Origin: a bacterium
GTDB taxonomy: Bacteria > Cyanobacteriota > Vampirovibrionia > Obscuribacterales > Obscuribacteraceae
Length of the DNA: 64,000 nucleotides
Reading direction: 5' to 3'
Assembly: GCA_016124935.1 (NCBI GenBank)
Contig: WGMS01000001.1
Span: 186,001 to 250,000, forward strand
Part shown: one piece after another, positions 16,774 through 24,891 of the stretch
How the letters are laid out: every line of letters begins with the position of its first letter
Numbering within the stretch: the stretch's first letter is position 1
The notes under the pieces: model-generated
Seen by the model: only the letters and a program-made list of their open reading frames with translations
Told to the model about the DNA's origin: nothing
Databases searched by the model: none
Program-made: the position numbers and the translations under genes

Positions 16774-19700
16774 TTGGACTCTACCCTGGAGAAGCCCTTG
16801 TCCTCCTCCGCAGGAATTCTAAAAGGTCTTACTACCAACCTGCTCTCAGAAACGAGTGCCGAAGCGCGAGAGCTTATGAGAGACCTCTCCTTTCGTTATG
16901 AACTGCGAGGCTATCAAAAAGAAATCCTGGATTTGGTTCGCCGCAAAATCGAAGACGGTAACCGAGAAGTTCACATCGTGGCACCGCCGGGAGCCGGCAA
17001 GACCATCATCGGTCTGCAAATTCTGAGCCATCTCAAAGAGCCGGGACTTATTCTAAGCCCCAATACCACCATTCAAGCACAGTGGTCCCAGAAACTTTCT
17101 CTCTTCGTGCCGGAAGGAAAAAACATAGATCTGGGCACTTTGATAGGCAGCCATGAGGACAAACCATTAAAACCTATAACTATTCTCACCTATCAAGTTC
17201 TCTCCACCCCCGGTAAAGAACAGGAATACCTGGAGGACCTTGCCAGGAAAGAGTGGGTCAATGAGCTGCGTACTAACAGGGCACTCACCGTCGGCGAAGC
17301 CGAGCTGCGCTTATTAGAATTGCTCCAGAACAATCCTGCCGCCTACAAAAAAGAAATCTCCCGGCATGTTACCCGGCTGAGAAAACGGCTGGCCGACGTC
17401 CTGGATATCAACGAAGTCCTCCATAGAAATGCCGTGGAGTTGATCCAGAGCCTGCGTCGGCAGGGCGTAAAGACCGTTATTTTCGATGAATGTCACCATC
17501 TCACCGACTACTGGGCGGCGATCATGCACCATGTGGTCTCGATGCTGGACGATCCCTATGTGGTGGCGTTAACCGGTACGCCTCCGGAGGGCAAGACGAA
17601 CAGGCAGTCCCATCGCTACTCCAGCCTTGTCGGTGCCATCGACTACCAGGTCCCGACAGCGGCGCTGGTGAAAGAGAAGGGACTGGCCCCATTTCAAGAC
17701 CTTGTCTATTTCACCAGGCCCTCCATCAAAGAATATGCCTTCTTAGAATCCAAGCATGAAGGCTTCCATAAACTGGCCGAGGATCTGGTCGGTAAGTCTC
17801 CCGACGAAGAAGAATATCGAATCGTCAATCTGGCTGATCAAGACCCTCAAGTGGGCGTGCCGGGCAAGCACGGTGAGCGCCTGGTGCTAAATCCCCAGTT
17901 CGGAGACTATGCCACCGCGGAAGAGGTCGGTCAGAGTTCCCGGTATCAAGTGAGGGACTCCCGGGGAAACTCATCAATTCTTTTGAGCTGGATGTTCAAT
18001 CTGATGCTCGACAATGCCAGACAAGACGGTTGGAGCGGATTTCGAGAGAGCAACACAAAACTGGCTGACGCTATCTGCCGCACGATGTGGCACTATCGCC
18101 TGCCTGTGCCTCGCAATGTGAGCGCCGCTCGCACCGTGGTGATGCCGCCGGACATAGATGACTGGATGGTTCTACTAGAGGAGTTCGCCTCCACCACTCT
18201 CAAAACAAGCAGAGATACGGAAAACCACGGTCTATTCAATCGAATAAAAGAAGTCGCCCGGGAACTCGGCTATGGCATAACCGAAGGCGGTTTGAGGAAA
18301 CAGGCTTCGCCGGTGGACCGAGTTCTTGCTTTCAGCGAAAGTAAAGGGGAGGCGGTGGCGGAGATTCTCGCCATCGAGTTTCGCGGACTGCAAGATAGAC
18401 TGCGGGCGATTGTGGTGACGGACTTCGAGAAGATGTCCACCACCGGAAGAAAGTCCATCGAAGGTATCCTGGACGAGGATGCCGGTGGCGCCATAGCGGT
18501 CTTCCGTGCCCTTTTGAGAAGTCCGCTTTCCGGATTTCTCCATCCCTGCCTGGTGAGCGGCACTTCTCTTTTAACAGACAAACGCATCACCGATAGATTC
18601 GTGAACGCAGCCACCCGCTGGCTTCGTAAGCGCGGGCACCATTGTGAAATCAACATCGAACGCCTGGAAGGAGAGAACTTCGACCGACTCTCCAGCAACA
18701 GCTCGGAGTGGGAGCCCAGGCTTTATGTTCGCTTCAGCACAGAAATCTTCGAAACCGGATTGACTCAATGCCTGATAGGCACACGAGGACTATTTGGAGA
18801 AGGCTGGGACAGCCAGGCTCTCAACACGTTGATAGATCTTACCAGTGCCACCGCACCGGTGACGGTGAAGCAGTTGCGCGGTCGCAGTATTAGAATCAAG
18901 ACCGATGACCCACTAGGGGAGAACAAAGTAGCCAATAACTGGGACGTGGTCTGCATCGCCCCGGATCTCGAAAAAGGTCTCAACGACTATCAGCGCTTCA
19001 AGAAGAAACACGAACAGTTCTTCGGAGTGGCCGATGATGGACAGATTGAAAAAGGCTGCGGACACGTGCATCCAGACCTATCCGATTACACCAGACAGCA
19101 AGTATTCGCCAACAGCAAGAAGTTAAACGATGCCATGGCCGAAAGGGCTCTGGACAGACAGAAGATCTACGAGCTCTGGCGAGTCGGTCAGCCCTATCGT
19201 AATCGCATAACAAACTGTATAGAAATCGAGCCACCGGAGTTCCTCCACTTGATACCGCCCGGTCTCAAGTATGATCTCAACCCGGCGGATCATGCCGCTT
19301 CGATCAAAGAGAATCTTTTTCATCTGGTGGCTGAAACCCTTGGAGCAGGTGTAGTGCTCTCACTCTTACTACAGATTCTCTTTCACAATATACTGATTAG
19401 CGTAGCGGTTTTTGCTGCTATGGTCTTTCTAACCAGAACCAGATACAAGCTTTTGAAAGATACTTATGAATGCGAAATTACCAGAAATGGTTCCAGAACA
19501 GCCTACTTTCATGCGGTGGCAAAAGCGCTGCTCTCTTCTTTGAAAAGTCAAAGACAGATAAGCTCCAGCGTATCCGCATCACATATTCTGATCAATTGTC
19601 GCACCAATGGTAATATCAGGGTCATGCTCGCTTTCTCAGAGAGAAAAGACAGCGCTGTCTTCCTGAGCTCGCTAAAAGAGCTGCTCGGTCCAGTTGCCGA

Positions 19701-19998
19701 CCAGAAATACATGGTTCCTCGAAAAGGGCACCAGATTCCTTATGATCAGAATTTCGAAGAGAATCTCCATGAGTTCTTTCGCTTCTATTTGAAAGGCAAA
19801 GCGAAATCCAGACTGCGTGGCTATCATCCGGTGCCGAAAGTACTGAGTAAATCGGAAAAGGCAAGAGCCGCATTTCTACAGGCGTGGAATAAATACGTCA
19901 GCCCATCAGAGCTGATAGAGGCAGATAAAAGACCGGATCTGGTCGCTAAGAATTTCGCGAATGTCCCCAGTGTTCAGGATCGAGAGATCTGGGAATAA
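16774..19998 (+). CDS. Large SF2 DEAD/DEAH-type helicase with C-terminal membrane hairpin
   Basis: 1074 residues from a TTG at 16774, a start with no strong ribosome site. Helicase core 1: LRGYQKEIL (Q-like), Walker A APPGAGKT (70-77), DECH (238-241) and LTGTP (266-270). Core 2: about 640-705, with GTRGLFGEGWD (motif V, from ~669) and KQLRGRSIR (motif VI, from ~698). A helical insertion (about 155-230) separates motifs I and II. Unusually, a strongly hydrophobic double segment follows at about 848-887 (LGAGVVLSLLLQILF / LISVAVFAAMVFL), then a soluble ~185-residue tail. The core resembles the XPB/UvrB-like COG1061 group. The function is unknown. It stands alone, divergent from the ABC operon, in a position suited to an accessory gene. 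Confidence 0.8.
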   Translation: MDSTLEKPLSSSAGILKGLTTNLLSETSAEARELMRDLSFRYELRGYQKEILDLVRRKIEDGNREVHIVAPPGAGKTIIGLQILSHLKEPGLILSPNTTIQAQWSQKLSLFVPEGKNIDLGTLIGSHEDKPLKPITILTYQVLSTPGKEQEYLEDLARKEWVNELRTNRALTVGEAELRLLELLQNNPAAYKKEISRHVTRLRKRLADVLDINEVLHRNAVELIQSLRRQGVKTVIFDECHHLTDYWAAIMHHVVSMLDDPYVVALTGTPPEGKTNRQSHRYSSLVGAIDYQVPTAALVKEKGLAPFQDLVYFTRPSIKEYAFLESKHEGFHKLAEDLVGKSPDEEEYRIVNLADQDPQVGVPGKHGERLVLNPQFGDYATAEEVGQSSRYQVRDSRGNSSILLSWMFNLMLDNARQDGWSGFRESNTKLADAICRTMWHYRLPVPRNVSAARTVVMPPDIDDWMVLLEEFASTTLKTSRDTENHGLFNRIKEVARELGYGITEGGLRKQASPVDRVLAFSESKGEAVAEILAIEFRGLQDRLRAIVVTDFEKMSTTGRKSIEGILDEDAGGAIAVFRALLRSPLSGFLHPCLVSGTSLLTDKRITDRFVNAATRWLRKRGHHCEINIERLEGENFDRLSSNSSEWEPRLYVRFSTEIFETGLTQCLIGTRGLFGEGWDSQALNTLIDLTSATAPVTVKQLRGRSIRIKTDDPLGENKVANNWDVVCIAPDLEKGLNDYQRFKKKHEQFFGVADDGQIEKGCGHVHPDLSDYTRQQVFANSKKLNDAMAERALDRQKIYELWRVGQPYRNRITNCIEIEPPEFLHLIPPGLKYDLNPADHAASIKENLFHLVAETLGAGVVLSLLLQILFHNILISVAVFAAMVFLTRTRYKLLKDTYECEITRNGSRTAYFHAVAKALLSSLKSQRQISSSVSASHILINCRTNGNIRVMLAFSERKDSAVFLSSLKELLGPVADQKYMVPRKGHQIPYDQNFEENLHEFFRFYLKGKAKSRLRGYHPVPKVLSKSEKARAAFLQAWNKYVSPSELIEADKRPDLVAKNFANVPSVQDREIWE

Positions 19999-20087
19999 AA
20001 TATCTATTTTATCGGCCAGCGCAACAAGATAAGATATGCGTGGCGCAATCATTTAGATATACTGGTTAAACTTCCAAGAAAATCACC

Positions 20088-20402
20088 ATGAACAATCAAT
20101 CTTCCATTATCGACTCAGATATAGATTTCCATTCACCGCTCAAGACTTTCAAATCCGGTGATACCATAATCTGCCAGATCCAGGCTAAAACCTCGGGCGG
20201 GTTTGTGGTCGGGTTGCCTAACAAGGACATCCGCAGCGCATTCCTGCCGACCCAGCTCGACATCAATATAGGCCTGCCGATTGAAGTCTTCTACGTGGAC
20301 AATCTCGACGGTAGAATGCTCTTCTCGCTTACCGACGAAGAGTTTCGCAAACATGCCGGCAGAAGAATAAGAGCTTATCAGCCTCCTCAATATAGTTGTT
20401 GA
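20088..20402 (+). CDS. Small S1-like OB-fold protein
   Basis: 104 residues. The core GDTIICQIQAKTSGGFVVGL, then SAFLPTQL, NIGLPIEVFYVDNLDGRMLFSL follows the S1 RNA-binding plan: GxxVxGxV, a G-F/V-x-V strand, A-FLPxS-like loop and a terminal strand L-S. I infer a single-domain RNA-binding protein, but only from this pattern. There is no obvious ribosome site before the ATG. TATACT at 20058 could be a -10 box. A perfect terminator hairpin follows 40 bases after the stop, so it is probably monocistronic. Confidence 0.6.
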   Translation: MNNQSSIIDSDIDFHSPLKTFKSGDTIICQIQAKTSGGFVVGLPNKDIRSAFLPTQLDINIGLPIEVFYVDNLDGRMLFSLTDEEFRKHAGRRIRAYQPPQYSC

Positions 20403-20441
20403 AACTACATCAATTAAACCCCTCGAAAGTTCGGATTGAGG

Positions 20442-20480
20442 ACGAGAGCTATTTTTTTAAATAGCTCTCGTTGTATTTTG
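20442..20480 (+). terminator. Rho-independent terminator
   Basis: A perfect 13-bp inverted repeat (arms 20442-20454 and 20459-20471, ACGAGAGCTATTT paired with its complement) with a TTTT loop, followed by the T-rich run TGTATTTT. It ends the transcript of the S1-like gene. The minus strand has no T-run after the stem. Confidence 0.85.
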
Positions 20481-20544
20481 AACTGTATAAATTGCTGACT
20501 AAATCTTAATAGATATCTCAATGGTTGGAACTCGACCCAATTAA

Positions 20545-20566
20545 ATGACACTAAATGCAGTGTCAT
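20545..20566. repeat. Inverted repeat ATGACACT-N6-AGTGTCAT
   Basis: Perfect 8-bp arms (20545-20552 and 20559-20566) around AAATGC. It lies about 40 bases upstream of the -35 box of the predicted RNA promoter. There is no T-run, so an operator for that promoter is more likely than a terminator. Confidence 0.5.
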
Positions 20567-20605
20567 CCAATTTGCAGACTCTAGTTTGATAAAAGCTCTG
20601 TGTAG

Positions 20606-20634
20606 TAGACGAATACATACATTTGTGCTAAGAT
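20606..20634 (+). promoter_or_regulatory. Predicted promoter of the structured RNA
   Basis: TAGACG (20606-20611), 17 bases, then TAAGAT (20629-20634) with an extended -10 TG-C directly in front. The predicted start of transcription is about 20641, eight bases before the outermost helix of the candidate RNA. Confidence 0.55.
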
Positions 20635-20640
20635 AGTAAC

Positions 20641-20822
20641 TGTGGAAGCGTAGTACTTGCTATCAGGCTATAGCTCAATGCTCTAGCTCTGGATCAGCCT
20701 GGGCCGCAGGTTTCCACCTGCATTGAACGCCCCTTTTAGTGATTGCTGGAGGTGGATTTTTATCAAGGCTGATCCGCCGAACTCAGAGTTCTACACGATA
20801 CAAGAGGCGTTTGACCGCTACG
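20641..20822 (+). ncRNA. Candidate structured RNA, 6S RNA-like in size and shape
   Basis: Four nested helices close a ~180-nt element. P1: CGTAG 20649-20653 with CTACG 20818-20822. P2: CTTG-C-TATC 20656-20664 with GATACAAG 20797-20804. P3: TAGCTCT 20684-20690 with AGAG-TT-CTA 20785-20793. P4: GGATCAGCCT 20691-20700 with AGGCTGATCC 20766-20775, ten perfect pairs. Inside, GCAGGT-TTCC-ACCTGC (20706-20721) or an alternative TCCACCT/AGGTGGA pairing forms a tip. Between P2 and P3 there is a large bubble (19 nt on the 5' side, 3 on the 3' side). A rod with a central bubble and ~180 nt fits 6S RNA, but no conserved sequence confirms it. tmRNA, SRP and RNase P hallmarks are absent. Confidence 0.5.
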
Positions 20823-20939
20823 AAAGTAACGTCCCCATAGACGAAAAGTAATGGAAGTCCGCTAGATGAGGGCTCCAATACGGTAACGGCGTTGCAGCTT
20901 GTCAAATAAGAAAAATACTGCCTCTTTAGATCTAATTAT

Positions 20940-20982
20940 TTCAGGACAAATCATATTAAGACCTGTTAATATCTGTCCGGAA
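20940..20982. repeat. Long imperfect hairpin
   Basis: Outer arms TTCAGGACA (20940-20948) and TGTCCGGAA (20974-20982) pair with one mismatch. Inner arms ATATTAA (20953-20959) and TTAATAT (20966-20972) are perfect around GACCTG. It lies in the presumed leader of the gene at 21071. It has no T-run, so it is an operator or RNA structure rather than a terminator. Confidence 0.5.
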
Positions 20983-21024
20983 TCTGAAGAGCAAAGCAGG
21001 AAATAGAAGTCTTCCTTCCAATTA

Positions 21025-21045
21025 GCTGACTTTCGGTCAGCAGCT
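21025..21045 (+). terminator. Attenuator-like hairpin before the 21071 gene
   Basis: GCTGAC-TTTCG-GTCAGC (21025-21041) followed after AGC by TTTT. The tail is short. It could end the upstream RNA transcript or attenuate the following gene, whose ribosome site AGAGGTG starts about 20 bases on. Confidence 0.4.
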
Positions 21046-21070
21046 TTTCGAAAGTTCAAGAGGTGAATTA

Positions 21071-21358
21071 ATGCGTAACTCATTTGGAGAAAACAAGATA
21101 TTCAGCGTCATCCGAGACTGCCATTCTTCTCTCAAGTGGCTCAGCCAGGAAGAGGGAATCTCCGAAAAGGAAGCCCCCGAGGAGCACAAAGAAAATCTCA
21201 AACAGCTCGAGAAACTCGGCATCGTCTACAAGCGAAACGGCCGCAGCCTGGGCATCAGATGGCAGCGCCTGCGTAGACTGGTAGAGCGCTCCGGCAGCCA
21301 GGGCGTCCCCTACGAGCCAGCCGACCTGGTGGAATACTTTGCCATCACTGCCGGCTAG
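21071..21358 (+). CDS. Small basic protein, unknown
   Basis: 95 residues, not recognised. AGAGGTG sits five bases before the ATG and the codon use looks coding. The protein is charged: a predicted helix rich in Glu/Lys (SEKEAPEEHKENLKQLEKLG), then an Arg-rich stretch (KRNGRSLGIRWQRLRRLVERSG). This might be a winged-helix-like or nucleic-acid binding element, but I cannot assign one. It ends just before a strong bidirectional terminator. Confidence 0.65.
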   Translation: MRNSFGENKIFSVIRDCHSSLKWLSQEEGISEKEAPEEHKENLKQLEKLGIVYKRNGRSLGIRWQRLRRLVERSGSQGVPYEPADLVEYFAITAG

Positions 21359-21381
21359 GCGATAGCAGAAAAGATCCAAGA

Positions 21382-21419
21382 AAGAAAAGAACCCGACTGT
21401 AAAGTCGGGTTCTTTTCTT
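21382..21419. terminator. Bidirectional Rho-independent terminator
   Basis: A perfect 17-bp inverted repeat: arms 21382-21398 and 21403-21419 around GTAA, with a GC-rich core (ACCCGACT) flanked by A-rich and T-rich ends. It serves both the plus-strand gene ending at 21358 and the minus-strand gene ending at 21445. Confidence 0.93.
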
Positions 21420-21444
21420 ACAGATTTCCGTACTGAATTGAAGA

Positions 21445-21666
21445 TCAACCCTGCTTCGATCTCAAGAGAACACCGCTGAGTAATTCCATGGCCTGCTCGT
21501 CGAAGTTGTTATTCTCCAGAGCTTTTTCGAGAAACCGCTTCTCTTCCTCCGAGACGACCCCATCGGCCATTATGAACTCTCTTATCACGCGGGCTTCATA
21601 CTTATCGATCTTACCGTCGTCGGCGAGACACTCTTTGAGTGCATCTTCCAAAGACCATTTAGCCAC
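21445..21666 (-). CDS. Small TerB-like acidic protein
   Basis: 73 residues from a GTG at 21666, with GGAGG seven bases upstream. The pattern ADDGKIDKYEARVIREFI and MADGVVSEEEKRFLEKAL is a repeat of the DG-x-h-x-x-x-E-x-x-h unit found in TerB/tellurite-resistance-like helical domains, here about half the normal TerB length. It is probably cytoplasmic and helical. Its role is unknown. Confidence 0.7.
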   Translation of the reverse strand: MAKWSLEDALKECLADDGKIDKYEARVIREFIMADGVVSEEEKRFLEKALENNNFDEQAMELLSGVLLRSKQG

Positions 21667-21756
21667 TTTTACGCCTCCTTAATGAAAAGAATCTTGAATG
21701 ATTATACTTTAGTATTCCCAGCAAATGACGTTCTAACCAGGAGATTCAAGAAGAAG

Positions 21757-22077
21757 ATGGAGATCAGCGCCATAGAACTTAAAGATAAGCTCGACGCCGG
21801 AGATTGCCCGGTCTTGCTTGACATTCGCGAGCCCCATGAACTCGCCATCGCCAGCCTGGATAACTGTCTCCACATTCCTCTGGGCGAGGTTCCCCAAAGA
21901 CTTCAAGAGCTGGAACAATTCAAAGAGAAAGACATAGTTGTCATATGCCGAACCGGAAGCCGCAGCGCCCGGTGCACCGAGTTCTTGATATCCAGGGGAT
22001 TTTTAAAAGCGCTTAATCTGACCGGAGGCTTGCACGCCTGGTCAGATGATGTCGATCCCGAAGTGATGAAATACTGA
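21757..22077 (+). CDS. Single-domain rhodanese (sulfurtransferase)
   Basis: 106 residues from the ATG at 21757, the typical size of GlpE/PspE-like rhodaneses. The active-site loop is CRTGSRSA with the persulfide Cys. DIREPHE and the terminal GGLHAWSDDVDP are family hallmarks. It transfers sulfane sulfur from thiosulfate or a persulfide donor to an acceptor. An in-frame ATG 25 codons earlier (21682) would add a tail with no homology and crosses a likely promoter region, so I reject it. It is a single gene, convergent with the minus-strand gene at 22099. Confidence 0.88.
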   Translation: MEISAIELKDKLDAGDCPVLLDIREPHELAIASLDNCLHIPLGEVPQRLQELEQFKEKDIVVICRTGSRSARCTEFLISRGFLKALNLTGGLHAWSDDVDPEVMKY

Positions 22078-22098
22078 ACCGAATTTAGTATCACCTTC

Positions 22099-22644
22099 TC
22101 AGGGCACCGACACCAGTCCTTTCCTGTCAATCTCGACAGTGGCAGTGCGTTTACCCTGGGAAAGAATAAAAGAGGAGGGTCTTTCCGGCATTCCATCCTC
22201 CAGGAAGACGACTATTCCGGAAAGTGTGATACCTTCCGGCAATACCACTTCCTGGGCCACTTCCATATCGTAGATGATCACATAACGGAAGGGTGTATTG
22301 CCGGAGACAGTTCCAAAAACCATCGGTTTGGGCTGGACGGCCTTTAGCGTCACTCGTTTTCTGAGAGTTACCGCTTTCTCTTTGGCTACATGCAGATCTG
22401 TGACCAGATCATGGGTGATGTTGTTGAGCACGATCTGTGCTTTGGTGTAACTCACCACCCGCAAACCGAACCAGGGAACCGCAAAGAACATGAACAGAAA
22501 AACCAGAGCCTCGAATTTGCGAATTTTCGCCCAACTCAGGGTCAGCCAGCGGTCACGAAAAGAAGCAGCGCCAGCGCGACTTTCGGTCTCTTTCGAGTCC
22601 CCCTTTTCTCTATCGCCGCCGCCGCCGTTTTCTTGATCCGTCAA
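22099..22644 (-). CDS. Membrane-anchored protein with GspH-like pseudopilin fold
   Basis: 181 residues. A polar Gly/Glu/Ser-rich N-terminus (~40 residues), then one hydrophobic helix (about 45-68, FEALVFLFMFFAVPWFGL). After it, LVTDLHVAKEKAVTLRKRVTL and the C-terminal ILSQGKRTATVEIDRKGLVSV resemble the GspH/FimT minor pseudopilin domain. There is no prepilin-peptidase site (Gly-Phe-Thr-Leu-type) before the helix, so it would not be processed as a pilin. Alternatively it is an unrelated bitopic protein. Standalone gene. Confidence 0.55.
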   Translation of the reverse strand: MTDQENGGGGDREKGDSKETESRAGAASFRDRWLTLSWAKIRKFEALVFLFMFFAVPWFGLRVVSYTKAQIVLNNITHDLVTDLHVAKEKAVTLRKRVTLKAVQPKPMVFGTVSGNTPFRYVIIYDMEVAQEVVLPEGITLSGIVVFLEDGMPERPSSFILSQGKRTATVEIDRKGLVSVP

Positions 22645-22682
22645 AGATAATTACTCAAATACAACTGCTGTATCTAAAAATA

Positions 22683-24389
22683 TCATGCTGTCTGAATCTC
22701 TGCTTCTGACTGTAAATTGAGCTCTTCAATCATCGCCTCTCGCATTTTGAACTTGCGAATCTTACCGGTGACTGTCATCGGATACTGATCCACCACCTTA
22801 ATATACTTCGGGACTTTGAAATAAGAGACTCTCTCTTTGAGCCAATCCTTAATATCGGACGGCGCAAGCGCCGCCCCCGATTTCAGCACCACCCAGAGAG
22901 CTACTTCTTCACCCAGTTTATGATCCGGCACTCCAAAGACCTGGGCCTGGGAAATATCCGGATGACGGTGCAAAACCTCTTCAATCTCACGGGGATAGAC
23001 GTTCTCTCCCCCGCGGGCGATCATGTCTTTTTTCCTGCCTGTAATATTTACGTAGCCGTCTTCATTCATGGTGCCAAGATCGCCTGAATGGAGCCAGCGC
23101 CCGCTGTCGATGGTCGCATCCGTAGCTTCTCGATTCTGCCAGTAGCCGAGCATGACCAGATGACCCCGGCAACAGATCTCGCCTTGCACTCCTCGCTCCA
23201 CTATTTCACCGGTTTCGGTATCGATGATTTTCACTTCGGCATGGGGTATTGCTCTACCAACAGTGGTGGCTCGGATTTCAAGGGTATCATCGATGGTGGT
23301 GGCAGTCATCAAAGGCGAAGATTCGGTCAATCCGTAGAGAATGACCACATCTTTCATATGCATTCGGTCTGCCACCTGTTTCATCAATTCCACCGGGCAT
23401 GGTGCCCCGGCCATAAAACCGCTCTTCAACGAAGAGAGATCGAACTCGGCAAAGCGAGGATGCTCGAGCTGTCCGATGAACATTGTTGGCACGCCGGACA
23501 GATGAGTACAACTCTCCCTTTGCAATGCTTCAAGAGTCGGGATCTCTTCGAAGTACGGTCCGGGTATGACCACGGTGCCGCCCACCGACAATGTGGCAAG
23601 AGCGGAGCTGATCATACCGCCGCAATGATAAAATGGCATAGGCACACAAAACCGACTTTCTGCCTCGACTTGCATGGCTCTGGCAGCCAGATAGGCGTTG
23701 TTGATGATGTTGTGGTGGCTGAGGGTCACCCCTTTGGGTTGACCGGTGGTGCCGGATGTGTACTGTATATTAACCGGGCTATCGATGGAGATCCTCTTAC
23801 GAACAGAAGCGAGTTCACTGCGCTCCCTACCGTCAGCCAGGGAAAGGAAGTGATCATAATCAAAAATGTGTTTATTAGAAGAACCGCCGTGTTCCTCTAG
23901 AAAAACGATCTTCTCCAAATCGGTAACCGAGGATCCGTCCCGGGACAGACCTGTATTGAAGAGGTGGGGGCTGAGTTTGTCGAGCATGGCGAAATAATCG
24001 CTCTTTCTATTAGCGGCGAGGGTGAATAGAAGCTTGAGTCCCGACTGATTCAGGGCATACTCCAGCTCCATGGGCTGGTAACCCGGATTTATATTGACCA
24101 GCACCGCGCCCAGTTTTGCCACCGCCGTGAAGATGACGAACCATTGATAATTATTGGTGGACCAGATACCTACCCGGTCACCAGGTTCGATACCGGCCGA
24201 AAGCAGAGACAGAGCAAGAAGATCGGATTGCTCGTTCAAATCGGCATAACTGAGACGTTTATTCTGAAAACAGCTGACGATGGCTTCCCTGTGGGGATCC
24301 AAAGCAACGATCTGCTCCAGATAGTCAGGGATGGTCACACCTATGAGAGGCTCTGACGAGACTCCATGAAAATAGCTGAGACTTCGCAT
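22683..24389 (-). CDS. AMP-forming acyl-CoA synthetase (FadD/medium-chain type)
   Basis: 568 residues of the adenylate-forming superfamily. The phosphate loop is YTSGTTGQPKG (about 212-222), with FCVPMPFYHCGGM after it. VILYGLTESSP is motif A5, SGDLGTM and GRKKDMIARGGENVYP are A7-A8, and TGKIRKFKMRE holds the catalytic lysine (A10). It activates a carboxylic acid with ATP and loads CoA. Close relatives (COG0318) act on medium- or long-chain fatty acids. The exact substrate cannot be read off. It is a cytoplasmic monocistronic gene, with 40 bases to the next gene. Confidence 0.9.
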   Translation of the reverse strand: MRSLSYFHGVSSEPLIGVTIPDYLEQIVALDPHREAIVSCFQNKRLSYADLNEQSDLLALSLLSAGIEPGDRVGIWSTNNYQWFVIFTAVAKLGAVLVNINPGYQPMELEYALNQSGLKLLFTLAANRKSDYFAMLDKLSPHLFNTGLSRDGSSVTDLEKIVFLEEHGGSSNKHIFDYDHFLSLADGRERSELASVRKRISIDSPVNIQYTSGTTGQPKGVTLSHHNIINNAYLAARAMQVEAESRFCVPMPFYHCGGMISSALATLSVGGTVVIPGPYFEEIPTLEALQRESCTHLSGVPTMFIGQLEHPRFAEFDLSSLKSGFMAGAPCPVELMKQVADRMHMKDVVILYGLTESSPLMTATTIDDTLEIRATTVGRAIPHAEVKIIDTETGEIVERGVQGEICCRGHLVMLGYWQNREATDATIDSGRWLHSGDLGTMNEDGYVNITGRKKDMIARGGENVYPREIEEVLHRHPDISQAQVFGVPDHKLGEEVALWVVLKSGAALAPSDIKDWLKERVSYFKVPKYIKVVDQYPMTVTGKIRKFKMREAMIEELNLQSEAEIQTA

Positions 24390-24428
24390 ATATTCCGCCC
24401 TTGAAACCGCTTCAAAGGAAGAATTGTA

Positions 24429-24716
24429 TTACATGGGGATTACTTCGGGACCACCGAGGATCATGTTCTTATTTGCCTCGCTCCGGTGGCGTGGACGAAA
24501 TACCGTAGAACTCTTGCTGCCGGAGTCGTAGATACCAAGACTTTCAGAAGCCGATCCGGCTACCTTCTGCGGATTCTTGGAAACTTTATTGAAGCTATCG
24601 ACTCGGGCGTAATTGACGGTAATAAGCCCGGCGGTCTCGGCGGCAATTGCCGGAGATACCGATAATGTGAGCAGAGCGAGAATCGCAAAATGAGCTTTGT
24701 TAGCAGTTCTAATCAC
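24429..24716 (-). CDS. Small secreted protein, unknown
   Basis: 95 residues. A clear Sec signal peptide occupies 1-25 (NKAHFAILALLTLSVSPAIAAE). The mature part is about 70 residues, polar and Ser/Lys/Asn-rich, ending with Gly-Pro-Glu-Val-Ile-Pro-Met. I recognise no family. It lies 39 bases upstream of the acyl-CoA synthetase start on the same strand, so the two may form one transcript. Confidence 0.65.
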   Translation of the reverse strand: MIRTANKAHFAILALLTLSVSPAIAAETAGLITVNYARVDSFNKVSKNPQKVAGSASESLGIYDSGSKSSTVFRPRHRSEANKNMILGGPEVIPM

Positions 24717-24891
24717 TTACTAGCCGACTCCTTGGCTGGAACATCTTCAAAACATCTGCAAGAAGTATAGGTTCGAAATTATAAAATGGAAAGGTTCGTA
24801 GAAATGCTTTAAGATTTCAACAGGACAGGAAATGTGATTTTGCCTGGCTTTTTGGTCAATAATGAATAAACTCTCATAGTCGAAACATATC

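Noticed and set aside
20611..20634. A third copy of the CATACA-N2-TGTATG box (CATACATTTGTGCT)
   Set aside because: Only the left half-site matches; the right arm is TGTGCT. It lies at the RNA promoter but is too degenerate to call.
20641..20822. The structured RNA as tmRNA, SRP RNA or RNase P RNA
   Set aside because: No tRNA-like ends or ALAA-type tag (tmRNA), no GGAAG-GCAG loop (SRP) and no conserved RNase P core were found.
20762..20851. A 29-codon open stretch ending in TAA, with GGAGG ahead, reading like coding sequence
   Set aside because: It has no ATG, GTG or TTG start, and the same bases are needed by the nested helices of the candidate RNA. It could be tested by ribosome profiling.
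23088..23900. A 270-codon plus-strand open frame
   Set aside because: It lies fully inside the acyl-CoA synthetase gene on the other strand; a shadow.
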